A stretch of DNA of 64,000 bases from Caballeronia choica (lineage in GTDB: Bacteria; Pseudomonadota; Gammaproteobacteria; Burkholderiales; Burkholderiaceae): NCBI RefSeq assembly GCF_001544535.1, contig NZ_FCON02000022.1, forward strand, positions 1 through 64,000, read 5' to 3'. This document shows positions 55,204 through 64,000 of this stretch, piece after piece. Each line of letters starts with the position of its first letter. The stretch's first letter is position 1. Position numbers and translations under genes: made by a program. Under the pieces are notes generated by a model. That model had not been told where the DNA came from, searched no databases, and saw nothing but the letters and a program-made list of their open reading frames with translations.

Positions 55204-56526
55204 ATGGACTTCGACATGCCGACCATCAGGGGCGCGCGTCGCCTGAATTCTGCCCAGCGCGAGGCCTCATCAGCCGAACGGTCGAGCTGGGACGCGTATC
55301 TTCCTCCGCGCGCGAATCGTAGAGGCCGCGCGCTGTGCTGGGGCATCGCGCTCGCCGTGGCGTGCGTGCTGCCCTTCCTCTTCCCGGGCACGTTCGGCGT
55401 TTCGGTGCTCACGCAGATATGCATCGCGCTCACGTTCGCGCTCGCCTACAACATGCTGCTCGGCGGCACTGGCCTGCTGTCGTTCGGACACGCGCTCTAC
55501 TTCGGAATCGGCGCTTACACGACCGCACACTTCCTGAACCATTTTGGCGAAGCCGCGCCGCTTGTACTTGTGCCCATAGTCGGCGGAATCGCGGCGCTCG
55601 CCGTCGGCGCGTTTGTCGCGCTCTTCACGGTACGCAGTGGCAAGGTGATCTTCGCGATGATCTCGCTCGCGGTCGGCCAGCTTGGCTTTTCTGCTGCGAC
55701 GATCATGACCGGCTTCTCGGGCGGCGACGAAGGTATCCGGCTCGACCCGACACGCGCGGCCGGCTGGGGCATCGACTTCGGATCGCCGGTGAACGTGTAT
55801 CTGCTCATCGCCGTGTGGACATGGTGCGCCGCGCTCGCGATGTATGCATTGACCTTCACGCCGCTCGGACGTCTGATGAATGCGACGCGCGACAATCCAG
55901 AGCGCATGGAGTTCGTCGGCTTCAACCCGGTCATGATTCGCGGACTTGCACTGGCGTTGTCGGCCGGATTCGCCGGCATCGCGGGCGCTCTCTACGCGTT
56001 GGGCTTTCAGGTCGTCACGATCGACACCCTGAGCCTCGCTCAAAGCACCGCAGGAATGTTGCACGCTTACGTAGGCGGATTCACGACCTTCTTCGGGCCG
56101 GCGATCGGCGCCGTCCTCATCACGCTCGCGACCGCGCACCTGTCCACGCTCACCGATGCCTGGCCGCTGTACCTCGGCGTATTCTTCGTCGCGGTGACGC
56201 TCTCCTGGCGCTACGGGCTGACAGTCGGCCTCGCCGATCTGTTGCGCGGCGCGCTGAAAGCGTATCGGCAACGCGGCGCGTCTTACGTCGTCCGGTGTGC
56301 GCTGCCCGCCGTGCTCGGCGCGCTCGCTGCTTGTGCGGGATTCGTCTTGCTGATCGAAATGATCCTGTCGCTCGGCGCGAACATGGGCGCGCCAGTGCGG
56401 CTCGTCTTCGTGCCTGGCGTTCACGCGGCGGACCCGCGCAGCCCGGCGGCGTGGATCTGCGCGGCCGTGCTGCTCGCAACCGGTCTCGGCCTGCTTTACT
56501 GGAGCCCGCGCGCCGCTCGACAGTAA
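55204..56526 (+). CDS. Branched-chain-amino-acid-type ABC permease, LivM-like, with C-terminal extension
   Basis: A 440-residue permease. YNMLLGGTGLLSFGHALYFGIGAYTTAHFL is the LivM signature, with GGFTTFFGPAIGAVLITL near 285. After about residue 350 it carries an extra about 85-residue tail with two more hydrophobic segments (LPAVLGALAACAGFVLLIEMIL and AAWICAAVLLATGLGLLYW), longer than usual LivM. It is the last gene of the transporter operon. Confidence 0.88.
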   Translation: MDFDMPTIRGARRLNSAQREASSAERSSWDAYLPPRANRRGRALCWGIALAVACVLPFLFPGTFGVSVLTQICIALTFALAYNMLLGGTGLLSFGHALYFGIGAYTTAHFLNHFGEAAPLVLVPIVGGIAALAVGAFVALFTVRSGKVIFAMISLAVGQLGFSAATIMTGFSGGDEGIRLDPTRAAGWGIDFGSPVNVYLLIAVWTWCAALAMYALTFTPLGRLMNATRDNPERMEFVGFNPVMIRGLALALSAGFAGIAGALYALGFQVVTIDTLSLAQSTAGMLHAYVGGFTTFFGPAIGAVLITLATAHLSTLTDAWPLYLGVFFVAVTLSWRYGLTVGLADLLRGALKAYRQRGASYVVRCALPAVLGALAACAGFVLLIEMILSLGANMGAPVRLVFVPGVHAADPRSPAAWICAAVLLATGLGLLYWSPRAARQ

Positions 56527-56751
56527 GGGCGAAAGGTCGCCGCTTTCAGGGGACGGACATCAAGCTCGATGGCCGTCCCAGAGGCATCGGGTTCAGTGAG
56601 GTTACGGTTTCATCTCGATCTATTCGTATTCCTTAGTTTATCAGATCGACCCTTTGATTTCTCGAACGGAGCGAAGACGCCGCTCCCACGCCTGCTCGTC
56701 GCATCCGCGAGCGGAGACAAACCACAACTACAGCGGTTCTTGGAGACACCA

Positions 56752-57825
56752 ATGAAAAGCCTTTGCTTCGCAACCCTGGCTCTGGCGGCGGGCGCATCGT
56801 CCGTCGCGCATGCGCAGAGTTCCGTGACGCTTTATGGAATTGTCGACGGCGGCATCCTCTACAAAACGCACGCGGCTGCCGGAGGTGGCTCGGCTTGGTC
56901 GGTCGCGAGCGGTATCGATGCAACGAGTCGCTGGGGTCTCCTCGGGCGCGAGGATCTCGGCGGCGGACTGCATGCGCTGTTCGAACTCGAAAGCGGCTTT
57001 CGCCTCAATACCGGACAGTTCATCAATGGCGGCCAACCCGCAAGCGCCGGCACCGTGCTGTTCGATCGTGGCGCGACAGTGGGCATCGACAGCGATGCGC
57101 TCGGCAGCGTCCTCGTGGGTAAGAACCGTTCGCCGATACTGCGGATCCAGAGCCGCCTCGACATCGAAGGCTATTCGAACTTCGGCTCCCTGAACAACCT
57201 GCTCTATCAGAACCTGTCCGGCTACACAGGCTATCAGTATTCCTGGGTCGACAACTCAGTCGAATACATCAGCCCCGAAATCGCCGGATTTCAGGGCATG
57301 GCCATGTATTCGTTTGGCGGCGCGGCCGGTGACTTCCAGAAGAAGAGCGTGATTTCATTGGGGGCAAGCTACAAGATCGGTGGCTTCACCGGTGGCGCGG
57401 CCTACTTCAGCGGACGCGACATCACCGGCGCAACCGATTCGACAACCGCGCGCGCCTACACGGTAGGCGCCAACTACGCCTGGAACGCATTCAAGTTCCT
57501 GCTCGACTTCGCCAACTTCAAGAATCCGGCACGCGGCACCAGCGACAACTTTTACACGGCTGAATTCGCCTATACACCCACGCCGGTCTGGGTCCTGACG
57601 GCCTCGTACATCCGCCAGGATGACCGCGTCACGAACGACCGGGATGCCAGCCTGTACAAGCTTGGCGCCAGCTACTTGCTGTCGCGTGCGACGTCCTTGT
57701 ATTCGTTCGTCGGCTACGTGAAGAACAACCGGCTTGCAACGCTCGGCTTGCAGAATTCCACGCCGGCGGGTGTTCCGGGCGGGAATCAGTTCGGCGCTGG
57801 GGTAGGCGTCCGACATCTCTTCTAA
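56752..57825 (+). CDS. Gram-negative porin (Omp32/OpcP type)
   Basis: A 357-residue trimeric porin. It has a signal peptide (ATLALAAGASSVAHAQ), then SSVTLYGIVDGGILYKTHAA, and a C-terminal GVGVRHLF ending in Phe. GGAG before ATG 56752 defines the start. It follows the ABC transporter operon by 225 bases on the same strand and may supply the outer-membrane path for its substrate, or be independently controlled. Confidence 0.9.
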   Translation: MKSLCFATLALAAGASSVAHAQSSVTLYGIVDGGILYKTHAAAGGGSAWSVASGIDATSRWGLLGREDLGGGLHALFELESGFRLNTGQFINGGQPASAGTVLFDRGATVGIDSDALGSVLVGKNRSPILRIQSRLDIEGYSNFGSLNNLLYQNLSGYTGYQYSWVDNSVEYISPEIAGFQGMAMYSFGGAAGDFQKKSVISLGASYKIGGFTGGAAYFSGRDITGATDSTTARAYTVGANYAWNAFKFLLDFANFKNPARGTSDNFYTAEFAYTPTPVWVLTASYIRQDDRVTNDRDASLYKLGASYLLSRATSLYSFVGYVKNNRLATLGLQNSTPAGVPGGNQFGAGVGVRHLF

Positions 57826-57829
57826 GCCC

Positions 57830-57942
57830 ACGATGGTTGTAGTTGATCGTGGCCGCAGCCGCCGCGCACGCATATCGACCGCGAGACGGTCGACCAGTTG
57901 CTTGTAGCGGAGATTGGCTGGTTTCCTATCAAGACAGGAGGG
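57830..57942 (-). pseudogene. MocR/GntR-type regulator N-terminal remnant
   Basis: The minus strand encodes LRYKQLVDRLAVDMRARRL, the start of the GntR-type winged helix in MocR/PdxR regulators (RYKQLVDxLAxDIRxGxL). After this the match stops, with no aminotransferase domain. Only about 30 codons remain, so it is a decayed or truncated gene. Confidence 0.5.
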
Positions 57943-57977
57943 TTGCCTGCCGAACGACGGGGGTTTAAGGGTTAACG

Positions 57978-58190
57978 CATACCGATGCGGGTCGCATCGC
58001 GGCTGGCTATGCCGATCAGATCTTTGCGCCAGGCTTGCAGATGGAAGACGCGCTGCGGGTATCGCGTGCAAGCCACGCGGCACCGTCTTCGCAGTGGGAA
58101 TCGCCGACTCGATTCCGAAGTCGATCGCCTGTCGGCCGCTCGCACCGGCTGTCGTCGATGGTCAGGCAGAGCGACTAATCATCCGGCAGC
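57978..58190 (+). pseudogene. LysR-type (NhaR-like) regulator remnant with frameshift
   Basis: The plus strand encodes DAGRIAAGYADQIFA..LQMEDALR in one frame (from about 57981) and FAVGIADSIPKSIACRPLAPAVV in another (from about 58088). Together these resemble the linker and effector-domain start of NhaR-type LysR proteins (TEAGRIAxGYADEIF ... VGxADxxPK). The change of frame and missing DNA-binding and C-terminal parts mark a dead gene. Confidence 0.5.
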
Positions 58191-58253
58191 GAACACACCA
58201 CTGCCGGTCTGACCAGACTATCATTGGATCCAAAACGTCCGGGTCGCGCTACC

Positions 58254-59543
58254 ATGAACTTCCGACGTAACCTGAAGGACAGCGCAGGCGTCCAGCCCCT
58301 ACCGCTTTCGCAACGACGGGGCCTCGTCTTTCCCGCGTTTGCCTGGCTGGGATTCACTTCTGCCTTCGCTTCCGTCGTTATCGGAAGTCTCCTGCAATCG
58401 AAACTGGGAACGCTCGACGCGCTGGCCGCTGCGATTCTTGGCAACTGGATCCTTTTCGTCTATTCAGCGGCAATAGGCTTCGCCGCCGGCCGGTGGGGAT
58501 TGAGCTCTCAGCTGACGCTGGCAGCGGTATTCGGTCGATGGGGAGCCCTTGTTCCCGGAATCATCCTGGGATCGCTGGTAACGGGCTGGTTCGCCTTTCA
58601 CGTCGTCCTCACTGCGAGGATCCTGCTCCAGGCTCTGCATTTTGCCGGTGACCCGGCAATCGTCATGTGCGTTATCGGTGTTGTATTCGCAGCGCCCGTC
58701 ATTGCCCGGCTGAGTCAAGGTTTCAACATGACGGCCATCGCATTTCCCGCGATGATCCTGTTTGGTGGAACCGTCATCGCTCACTACCTGATGCCGACAT
58801 GGACCGTGTTGCTGGACGGTCCGATCGGCGGAACGCTGCCTTTCGGAACTGGCGTCTGCATCGCGTTTGGCATCTTCGTCGTGAGCGGCACCATGACCGG
58901 TGACATCGTTCGCTATTGCCGTACCGGCAACGAGGCGGTTCTCGCCACCGCGTTCGCCTTTCTCCTGTCCAATCTGCCGTTCCTGATTCTGGGCGTGCTG
59001 ATCGCGGCGGCCGGCATCAGGGTAGCCGATCTCTTCACGGGCAATGATGCGCTCTCATTCGTGCTATTGGCGCTCGTCGTTATCTCCAACTGGACAACCT
59101 GCGATGCCTGCATAAGCAACGCGAGCGTTACGCTCAAGAGCGCGTTTCCAAGGCTGTCCTGGATCATTGCTTCGGCCGCTGCCGCACTATTGGGGCTGCT
59201 TCTGGCGGTGGCAAACGCGGTCGGCGACGTATTTGGCTGGGCCCTGTTCCTTTCGGCGATCGTCCCGCCCATCGGCGGTGTGATTGTCGCCGACTACTAT
59301 GTGCTGCGAGTGCGCATTGGCTTCTCGCGCTTCACGGCGGCTCCCGTCAACGTCGCCGGCCTGGTTGCGATGGCAGCGGGTATCGCCGTGGCGTTTCTTG
59401 CTCGTGAAGCTGCTCCCGGCGCGATCACACCTTTGATCGGCGCCCCTCTGGCCGGCGGCCTGTATCTCGTCCTGGCAAGGCTAGCACCGAGCCGTCCAGG
59501 AGCGGACCCTGCCGCCACCGACGGAGCCGAAGCGCTCGACTGA
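58254..59543 (+). CDS. NCS1-family (cytosine/purine) permease
   Basis: A 429-residue membrane protein with about twelve helices. FAWLGFTSAFASVVIGSLL and ILGNWILFVYSAAIGFAAGRWGLSSQLTLAAVFGRWG, and later VVSGTMTGDIVRYCRTGNEAV and PPIGGVIVADYYVLR, mark CodB-like nucleobase:cation symporters. The start at 58254 lacks a clear ribosome site; a TTG at 58224 is an alternative. It is followed five bases later by a sensor kinase, so the two may be coexpressed and the permease may take up or sense the kinase ligand. Confidence 0.88.
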   Translation: MNFRRNLKDSAGVQPLPLSQRRGLVFPAFAWLGFTSAFASVVIGSLLQSKLGTLDALAAAILGNWILFVYSAAIGFAAGRWGLSSQLTLAAVFGRWGALVPGIILGSLVTGWFAFHVVLTARILLQALHFAGDPAIVMCVIGVVFAAPVIARLSQGFNMTAIAFPAMILFGGTVIAHYLMPTWTVLLDGPIGGTLPFGTGVCIAFGIFVVSGTMTGDIVRYCRTGNEAVLATAFAFLLSNLPFLILGVLIAAAGIRVADLFTGNDALSFVLLALVVISNWTTCDACISNASVTLKSAFPRLSWIIASAAAALLGLLLAVANAVGDVFGWALFLSAIVPPIGGVIVADYYVLRVRIGFSRFTAAPVNVAGLVAMAAGIAVAFLAREAAPGAITPLIGAPLAGGLYLVLARLAPSRPGADPAATDGAEALD

Positions 59544-59548
59544 CGCCC

Positions 59549-61975
59549 ATGCGCGACCCAAAGACAAGACCTGTCACTGTTCGTCTTCCTGTCGAGTCGA
59601 GGACGGCAATGGTCGCGATCATCCTCATCTCGTCGCTTGCGTTCCTGCTCTTCCAGGCGAGAAAGGACGTGCTCGCGAGCCTCGCACTCCATGAAGCACA
59701 GCTCGCAATTCAGTTCGCTCTTGTTGAAGCGCGTCCCGATGTAGCAAGCACGCCCACGATTCTCGACAGCGGTGCCGGTCATTCGTTTGCCAAATTCCCG
59801 GGCATTGCCGAGTGGCCGGGTCAGACGACGATTGCGATGCCCCTTGCGTCGGCTTGTGCCAACGACGCTGTGTGTCGAAACCTGCCGGCGACGCTGGGGG
59901 AGGACACGAAGGGAAAGTTTGTCATCCGGAACGGAAAGCTCTTCGCCGCCATGCACGACGGGAAAGTCGTCATCCTTTCCTCCGCTCCGCTGTCGGCGCT
60001 GACGGCCGGGATGTTGAGCCGTATCGCTCTGGATATTGCCGCCGTGTTTTTCCTGGGATGCCTGCTTCTGCTCGTGCGGGAAAGCCGGTTGAGCGACTAC
60101 TCGGTTCATCGTCTCCTCGACGCGTCGCCGATTCCTCTCGCTCTGATCGACGCGGATGGACGCCTGGAGTTCGCCAATCGAACCGCACTCGACCTCCTGG
60201 CCGATGATCGCTCGCGATCGCTCGAAGGGCTTCAGGAGAGCCTCCGGCGTCATGAGCACCTGTTCTCCTGGTTGGTCGGAGGGCAGGACGCGACCGGGCA
60301 GATCCAAAGCGGCGAGTTCGAGATCGAGCATCATTCCGGCACCGTCCGTCATTTACTCGTCTCGCGGCAGTCGCTGCTGGTGCGCTCCAGGAGGATGATC
60401 ATTGCGAGTATCGCCGACATCACCGTGAGACACGAAGCCGAAACCGCACTGATCAAGGCGAAGAACGCAGCCGAGGCGCTGGAGCGGATGAAATCGGAGT
60501 CGCTCGCGATGATCAGCCATGAGCTCAGGACGCCGGTCAACGGCGTGCTCGGCTTGGCACAGTTGCTCGTGCGGTACGAACTTCCCGATGCGGCCGCGTC
60601 GATCGTGCGCAGGTTGATCCAGGCCGGCAAGACTCTGGCAGTTATCATCAATGACGTTGTCGACCTCGCTCTGCTCGAAGTTCGGCAAATCCGTCTGGAC
60701 CGTCGCCCGTTCGATCCGCAGGAAGTGATTACCGGCGCCGCCAGTCTGGCGAGCGCCGCGGCCGCCGAAAAGGGTTTGAGGGTTCGAGTCAGCACCGTCA
60801 CTCCGCTTCCGGCCGCCGTGCTCGGAGACGCGGCACGCGTGCAGCAGATCATCGTCAACCTGGTTGGCAACAGCATCAAGTTCACGCAAGTCGGCCAGAT
60901 CGAGGTGACGACTGACATTGCAGCCCGCCACGAGCGATCGATTGAAATCGCCATCGAGGTCACGGATACAGGAATCGGGATAGCCCCCGACGTGCTTCCC
61001 CGGCTATTTCAGCCCTTCTCGCAAGCCGAGACCGGACATGAAAGGCGCTTCGAAGGAACCGGCCTCGGTCTCGCCATCAGCAAAGGACTCGCTGAGACCA
61101 TGGGCGGCACGATCTCCGTGCGAAGCGAGGTCGGGCGCGGTTCAACTTTTCTCGTCAGGTTGCCGTTCGAACTGGCGGAGATCGAAGAGATCTGCCCTGC
61201 CGGACTCTCGATGTCGCGCGTGCTCGTCGTCGACGATGTCGCGCTCAATCGCGATATCGTGACCGAGTTGATCCGCGCCGAGGGTTGCGAAGCGACTGCC
61301 GCCTCGTCCGGTCAGGAAGCGCTCGAGGTTCTCAAGACCAGGACCTTCGACCTCATTCTCATGGATATCCGCATGCCCGGCATGGATGGCCTCACCGCCA
61401 CGGCGGCAATCCGCGCGAGTCGAGAGCCCAACCGGCATACGGGGCCAATCATCGGACTCACCGCGAATCCTCTGCCGACTGATAGACCGCTGTATCGGCT
61501 ACGCGGCATCGACGGGATCATCGAGAAGCCGGTGGAGGTGGAAAAGCTGCGTATCGCGTTGAAACAGACGCAGACAACGCCGTCCGCATCCACTCCGATT
61601 CTCACTGCTGAACCCGAGCGCATCGGCCGGCTTCGCGAGTCGTTGGGACAGGACCGCACTTCTCGCATCGTCCGATCGTTCATGCAGGTGGCCAACGAAT
61701 CGGTCGAGGCGATCGCGAACGGTTGCGCGCGCGCGAATCTGGAGGACGTCGCGGAAAACGCGCACCGGCTGTCCGGTGCCGCGTCCAACGTGGGCTTTGC
61801 GCAGCTCGCCGACACCGCGGCGGAACTGGAGCGGCTGGCCCGAACCGGAAACGTGTTCAGTGTTTCGGAGGTCGCGCTGAATACGATTACGATATATCGG
61901 GACGCAGAACGTTGCGTTCACACTTACTTTCCATCGCTGATGGCCGGACCCGAAAACAAATACCCGGTGCCGTGA
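59549..61975 (+). CDS. Hybrid sensor histidine kinase with receiver and Hpt domains
   Basis: An 808-residue membrane sensor. A short N-terminal membrane helix, a periplasmic loop (about 45-150) and a second helix (IALDIAAVFFLGCLLLLV) are followed by a PAS-like domain. HisKA comes next, with His324 in MISHELRTPVNG, then a HATPase (NLVGNSIKFTQ, DTGIGIAP, GTGLGLAISKGL). A receiver with Asp606 in LMDIRMPGMDG and an Hpt domain with His739 in ENAHRLSGAAS complete it. This allows an internal His-Asp-His relay. Its 3' end overlaps the convergent response regulator by 52 bases. The signal is unknown; the adjacent NCS1 permease and amidase suggest a nitrogen compound. Confidence 0.92.
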   Translation: MRDPKTRPVTVRLPVESRTAMVAIILISSLAFLLFQARKDVLASLALHEAQLAIQFALVEARPDVASTPTILDSGAGHSFAKFPGIAEWPGQTTIAMPLASACANDAVCRNLPATLGEDTKGKFVIRNGKLFAAMHDGKVVILSSAPLSALTAGMLSRIALDIAAVFFLGCLLLLVRESRLSDYSVHRLLDASPIPLALIDADGRLEFANRTALDLLADDRSRSLEGLQESLRRHEHLFSWLVGGQDATGQIQSGEFEIEHHSGTVRHLLVSRQSLLVRSRRMIIASIADITVRHEAETALIKAKNAAEALERMKSESLAMISHELRTPVNGVLGLAQLLVRYELPDAAASIVRRLIQAGKTLAVIINDVVDLALLEVRQIRLDRRPFDPQEVITGAASLASAAAAEKGLRVRVSTVTPLPAAVLGDAARVQQIIVNLVGNSIKFTQVGQIEVTTDIAARHERSIEIAIEVTDTGIGIAPDVLPRLFQPFSQAETGHERRFEGTGLGLAISKGLAETMGGTISVRSEVGRGSTFLVRLPFELAEIEEICPAGLSMSRVLVVDDVALNRDIVTELIRAEGCEATAASSGQEALEVLKTRTFDLILMDIRMPGMDGLTATAAIRASREPNRHTGPIIGLTANPLPTDRPLYRLRGIDGIIEKPVEVEKLRIALKQTQTTPSASTPILTAEPERIGRLRESLGQDRTSRIVRSFMQVANESVEAIANGCARANLEDVAENAHRLSGAASNVGFAQLADTAAELERLARTGNVFSVSEVALNTITIYRDAERCVHTYFPSLMAGPENKYPVP

Positions 61976-62649
61976 ACGGTCGTAATCAGGAGCGGATTGT
62001 CCGGATCGGACTCGATCTTGCGCCGCAGACGGCGCACGAGCGTATCGATTGTCCTGTCCATCGTGTCAAACCGCCGCCGACTCGTCGCCCCGATCAACCG
62101 CTCCCGGGACATGACCCGGCCGGCGTTCCTCGCCAACGTGTAGAGCAGGTCGAACTCGGCGGTCGTGAGGGAAACGATCTTGCCGGCTTCGTCCGTGAGA
62201 CTTCGGCGTCCGGTGTCCAGCACAAACCGTCCGAACGAGATCGTCTCGGTCACGGTCACCGAATGACTGTGCCCCACTCGGCGCAGCAGGTTGCGAACTC
62301 GCGGTAGTAACTCGCGCTCGTCGATCGGCTTCGCGATGTAGTCGTCTGCGCCGTACTCCAGGCCGAGAATACGATCGACTTTATCGTTTCTTCCCGTGAT
62401 CAGGATGATGCCGATCTCCGATTTCGCGCGTAGATCGCGTGTCAGGGAAAGCCCATCCCGTCCCGGCAGCCGGATATCCAGCAACACGAGTTCGATCGGA
62501 TTGACGCGCATGATCCGGTCGAGCCCGTCGGCATCGGCCGCGCAGAACACCTCGTAGCCCTCGGCCTCCAAAAACCCTTCGAGCGTTTCCCGGATGGACG
62601 GGTCGTCGTCTACCACGCCCAACCGCTGACCAGCCTTGTTTTGCTGCAC
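61924..62649 (-). CDS. OmpR-type response regulator
   Basis: A two-domain response regulator. The receiver has GVVDDDPSIRE and phospho-Asp58 in LVLLDIRLPGRDG with AKPIDERE. The winged helix has LTTAEFDLLYTLARNAGRVMSRERL and RTIDTLVRRLRRKIE. It is similar to TorR-like partners of hybrid kinases and is probably phosphorylated by the neighbouring sensor. The start is uncertain: GTG 62649 with AAGGTG upstream is favoured, but in-frame GTG/TTG codons up to 62742 are open. Its 3' end overlaps the kinase gene. Confidence 0.88.
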   Translation of the reverse strand: MQQNKAGQRLGVVDDDPSIRETLEGFLEAEGYEVFCAADADGLDRIMRVNPIELVLLDIRLPGRDGLSLTRDLRAKSEIGIILITGRNDKVDRILGLEYGADDYIAKPIDERELLPRVRNLLRRVGHSHSVTVTETISFGRFVLDTGRRSLTDEAGKIVSLTTAEFDLLYTLARNAGRVMSRERLIGATSRRRFDTMDRTIDTLVRRLRRKIESDPDNPLLITTVHGTGYLFSGPAISDGK

Positions 62650-62831
62650 GTTGGCACCTTGTCCACTCGGTTTCGCGGCAATCACACAACCTGCCCGGCG
62701 CTCCTCTGCTACACGCGGCTTCGCATTCACAAATTTTAACAAAATGACATGCGCCGTTCAATCAATGGGGCGGACTCGTTCACAAGATATGGGGATAGTC
62801 GTCCTCACTCGGACTGGACAAGGAGACGAAC

Positions 62832-64000
62832 GTGGCAAACTCACAGCAGCTCTGCACGATGGATGCAATCGCCCTCGCGGCGGCCATCCGCACCAAGGAG
62901 ATATCGCCGGTGGAGGTGGTCGAGGCGCATCTGGTGCGGATGGAATTGATGGAGCCTTCGATCCACGCATTCTGCACGGTGACAGCCGATGCAGCACTCG
63001 AACAAGCCCGCGCGCTCGAAGCGCGAATCTTGCGCGGAGAGAAGGTCGGCGCGGTGGCGGGCGTCCCCGTCGGCATCAAGGATCTCGTCTCCACGGCCGG
63101 AATCAGGACGACGTCCGGATCGGCCGCCTACAAGGACTTCGTTCCCGATGAAGACGATGTCGTCGTGGAGCGCTTGAAGAAGGCCGACGCCATCATCGTC
63201 GGCAAGACCAATGTGCCCGAGTTCGGCTACAGCGGAGTCGGACACAATCCGATTTTCGAAACCACCCGCAACCCCTGGAACCTCGAACTGACGCCGGGTG
63301 GCTCCAGCGCCGGATCAGGTGCGGCTGTGGCGTCCGGCGAGGTGCCCTTCGCCATCGGAAGCGACGGCGGCGGGTCGATCCGGATTCCCGCTGCGCATTG
63401 CGGCATCTACGGAATCAAGCCGTCGATGGGGCGCGTCCCGCTTTATCCCGGATGCCGGGATGAGCGCTATCCCGGCGTTTCGAGCTGGGAGAGTCTCGAG
63501 CACATCGGCCCAATGAGTCGAACGGTTGCCGACAGTGCCCTCATGTTGTCGGTGATAGCCGGCCCCGATCATCGCGACCGTCATTCCCTGCCGTCCGCCG
63601 ACTTCGACTGGATGAAGTCGGCGGCCGGCAGTCTCAAGGGACTGCGGGTCGCCTACAGTCCCGATTGGGGTTATGCCGCCGTCGACCCCCGGGTCCGCTC
63701 GGTCGTCGATGAGGCGGTGAAGGTTTTTGAGCGCGATCTCGGGTGTGTCGTGGAGGTCGCGCATCCCGGATGGAGCGATCCCTTCGATGCGTTCTGGGCC
63801 ATTGTCGCAATGGACACCGACCTCAAGGGCATGCGCGCGATGGTTGCGGATCACGGCCATGAAATGTCGCCGCATCTCGTAGCGTTTCTCAATCACCCGT
63901 GGACCGCCGAGGACTTCACGAACGCCATGCTGACGCGCAAGGCCATCGTCAACAAGATGTGGCGGTTCATGAACAACTACGATCTTCTTCTCACGCCAAC
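62832..64000 (+). CDS. Amidase signature family protein (runs off the window)
   Basis: At least 389 residues of an amidase-signature hydrolase; the C terminus lies beyond the window. The Ser-cisSer-Lys triad is visible as GIKDL (Lys83), PGGSSAGSG (Ser158) and SDGGGSIRIPAAHCG (Ser182). It hydrolyses an amide to acid and ammonia. The start is GTG 62832 with AAGGAGACG just upstream; no closer ATG has a site. It is divergent from the response regulator, which may control it. The substrate is unknown; the permease and kinase nearby suggest one imported from outside. Confidence 0.9.
   Translation, partial: MANSQQLCTMDAIALAAAIRTKEISPVEVVEAHLVRMELMEPSIHAFCTVTADAALEQARALEARILRGEKVGAVAGVPVGIKDLVSTAGIRTTSGSAAYKDFVPDEDDVVVERLKKADAIIVGKTNVPEFGYSGVGHNPIFETTRNPWNLELTPGGSSAGSGAAVASGEVPFAIGSDGGGSIRIPAAHCGIYGIKPSMGRVPLYPGCRDERYPGVSSWESLEHIGPMSRTVADSALMLSVIAGPDHRDRHSLPSADFDWMKSAAGSLKGLRVAYSPDWGYAAVDPRVRSVVDEAVKVFERDLGCVVEVAHPGWSDPFDAFWAIVAMDTDLKGMRAMVADHGHEMSPHLVAFLNHPWTAEDFTNAMLTRKAIVNKMWRFMNNYDLLLTP

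Overview
The window looks like accessory chromosomal or megaplasmid DNA from a Burkholderiaceae bacterium (Burkholderia, Paraburkholderia or Caballeronia type). This rests on GC-rich coding DNA, two porins of the short neutral-protease-resistant beta-proteobacterial type, several ACS-type MFS carriers, and many catabolic operons each with its own IclR, MarR or TetR regulator. No tRNA, rRNA or CRISPR array was seen.

Layout. 1-888: an MFS gene fragment cut by an IS30-like end, followed by a chimeric IS30/IS6 transposase remnant. 1.2-10.9 kb: class II aldolase; a three-gene periplasmic molybdenum hydroxylase (cytochrome c, molybdopterin and [2Fe-2S] subunits); acetoacetate decarboxylase-like protein; porin; MFS carrier. 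11.2-14.2 kb: cupin, HpcH/HpaI aldolase, DUF6282 amidohydrolase-like protein and IclR regulator, facing the porin/MFS pair across a repeat-rich promoter region. 14.4-27.5 kb: a nicotinate (vitamin B3) catabolic cluster with two NicR-like MarR genes. It has two divergent arms, nicC-nicA-cytochrome fusion leftwards and nicE-nicD-nicX-nicF-nicT-nicB rightwards. Together they would convert nicotinate through 6-hydroxynicotinate, 2,5-dihydroxypyridine, N-formylmaleamate and maleamate to maleate and fumarate. Its main oddity is that the NicB function is spread over two proteins: one complete molybdenum subunit without hemes, and one tri-heme cytochrome joined to a molybdenum module that has lost its catalytic motifs.

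27.5-35.2 kb: a block with visibly lower GC. It holds a NodB-fold deacetylase/imidase, two paralogous IclR regulators, an APC permease, an SDR, an epimerase-like protein, a creatininase-family hydrolase and an unrecognised protein. A shared palindrome links the deacetylase and permease promoters. The block begins at a solitary IS30-like end that supplies the deacetylase stop codon. 35.2-37.6 kb: a gene-poor stretch, a CoA-transferase, and a scar in which the start of pntAA is fused to the end of pntB.

37.7-56.5 kb: NmrA-type oxidoreductase and iron alcohol dehydrogenase, then a carboxylic acid beta-oxidation regulon (acyl-CoA dehydrogenase, CoA-transferase, dienoyl-CoA-reductase-like SDR, feruloyl-CoA-synthetase-like ligase, thiolase, MaoC, bifunctional FadB/FadJ-like protein), a TetR regulator and a complete branched-chain-amino-acid-type ABC importer. 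Four copies of one operator-like sequence tie these together. 56.7-64.0 kb: a porin, a stretch of decayed regulator genes, an NCS1 permease, a hybrid histidine kinase, a convergent overlapping response regulator, and an amidase that runs off the end of the window.
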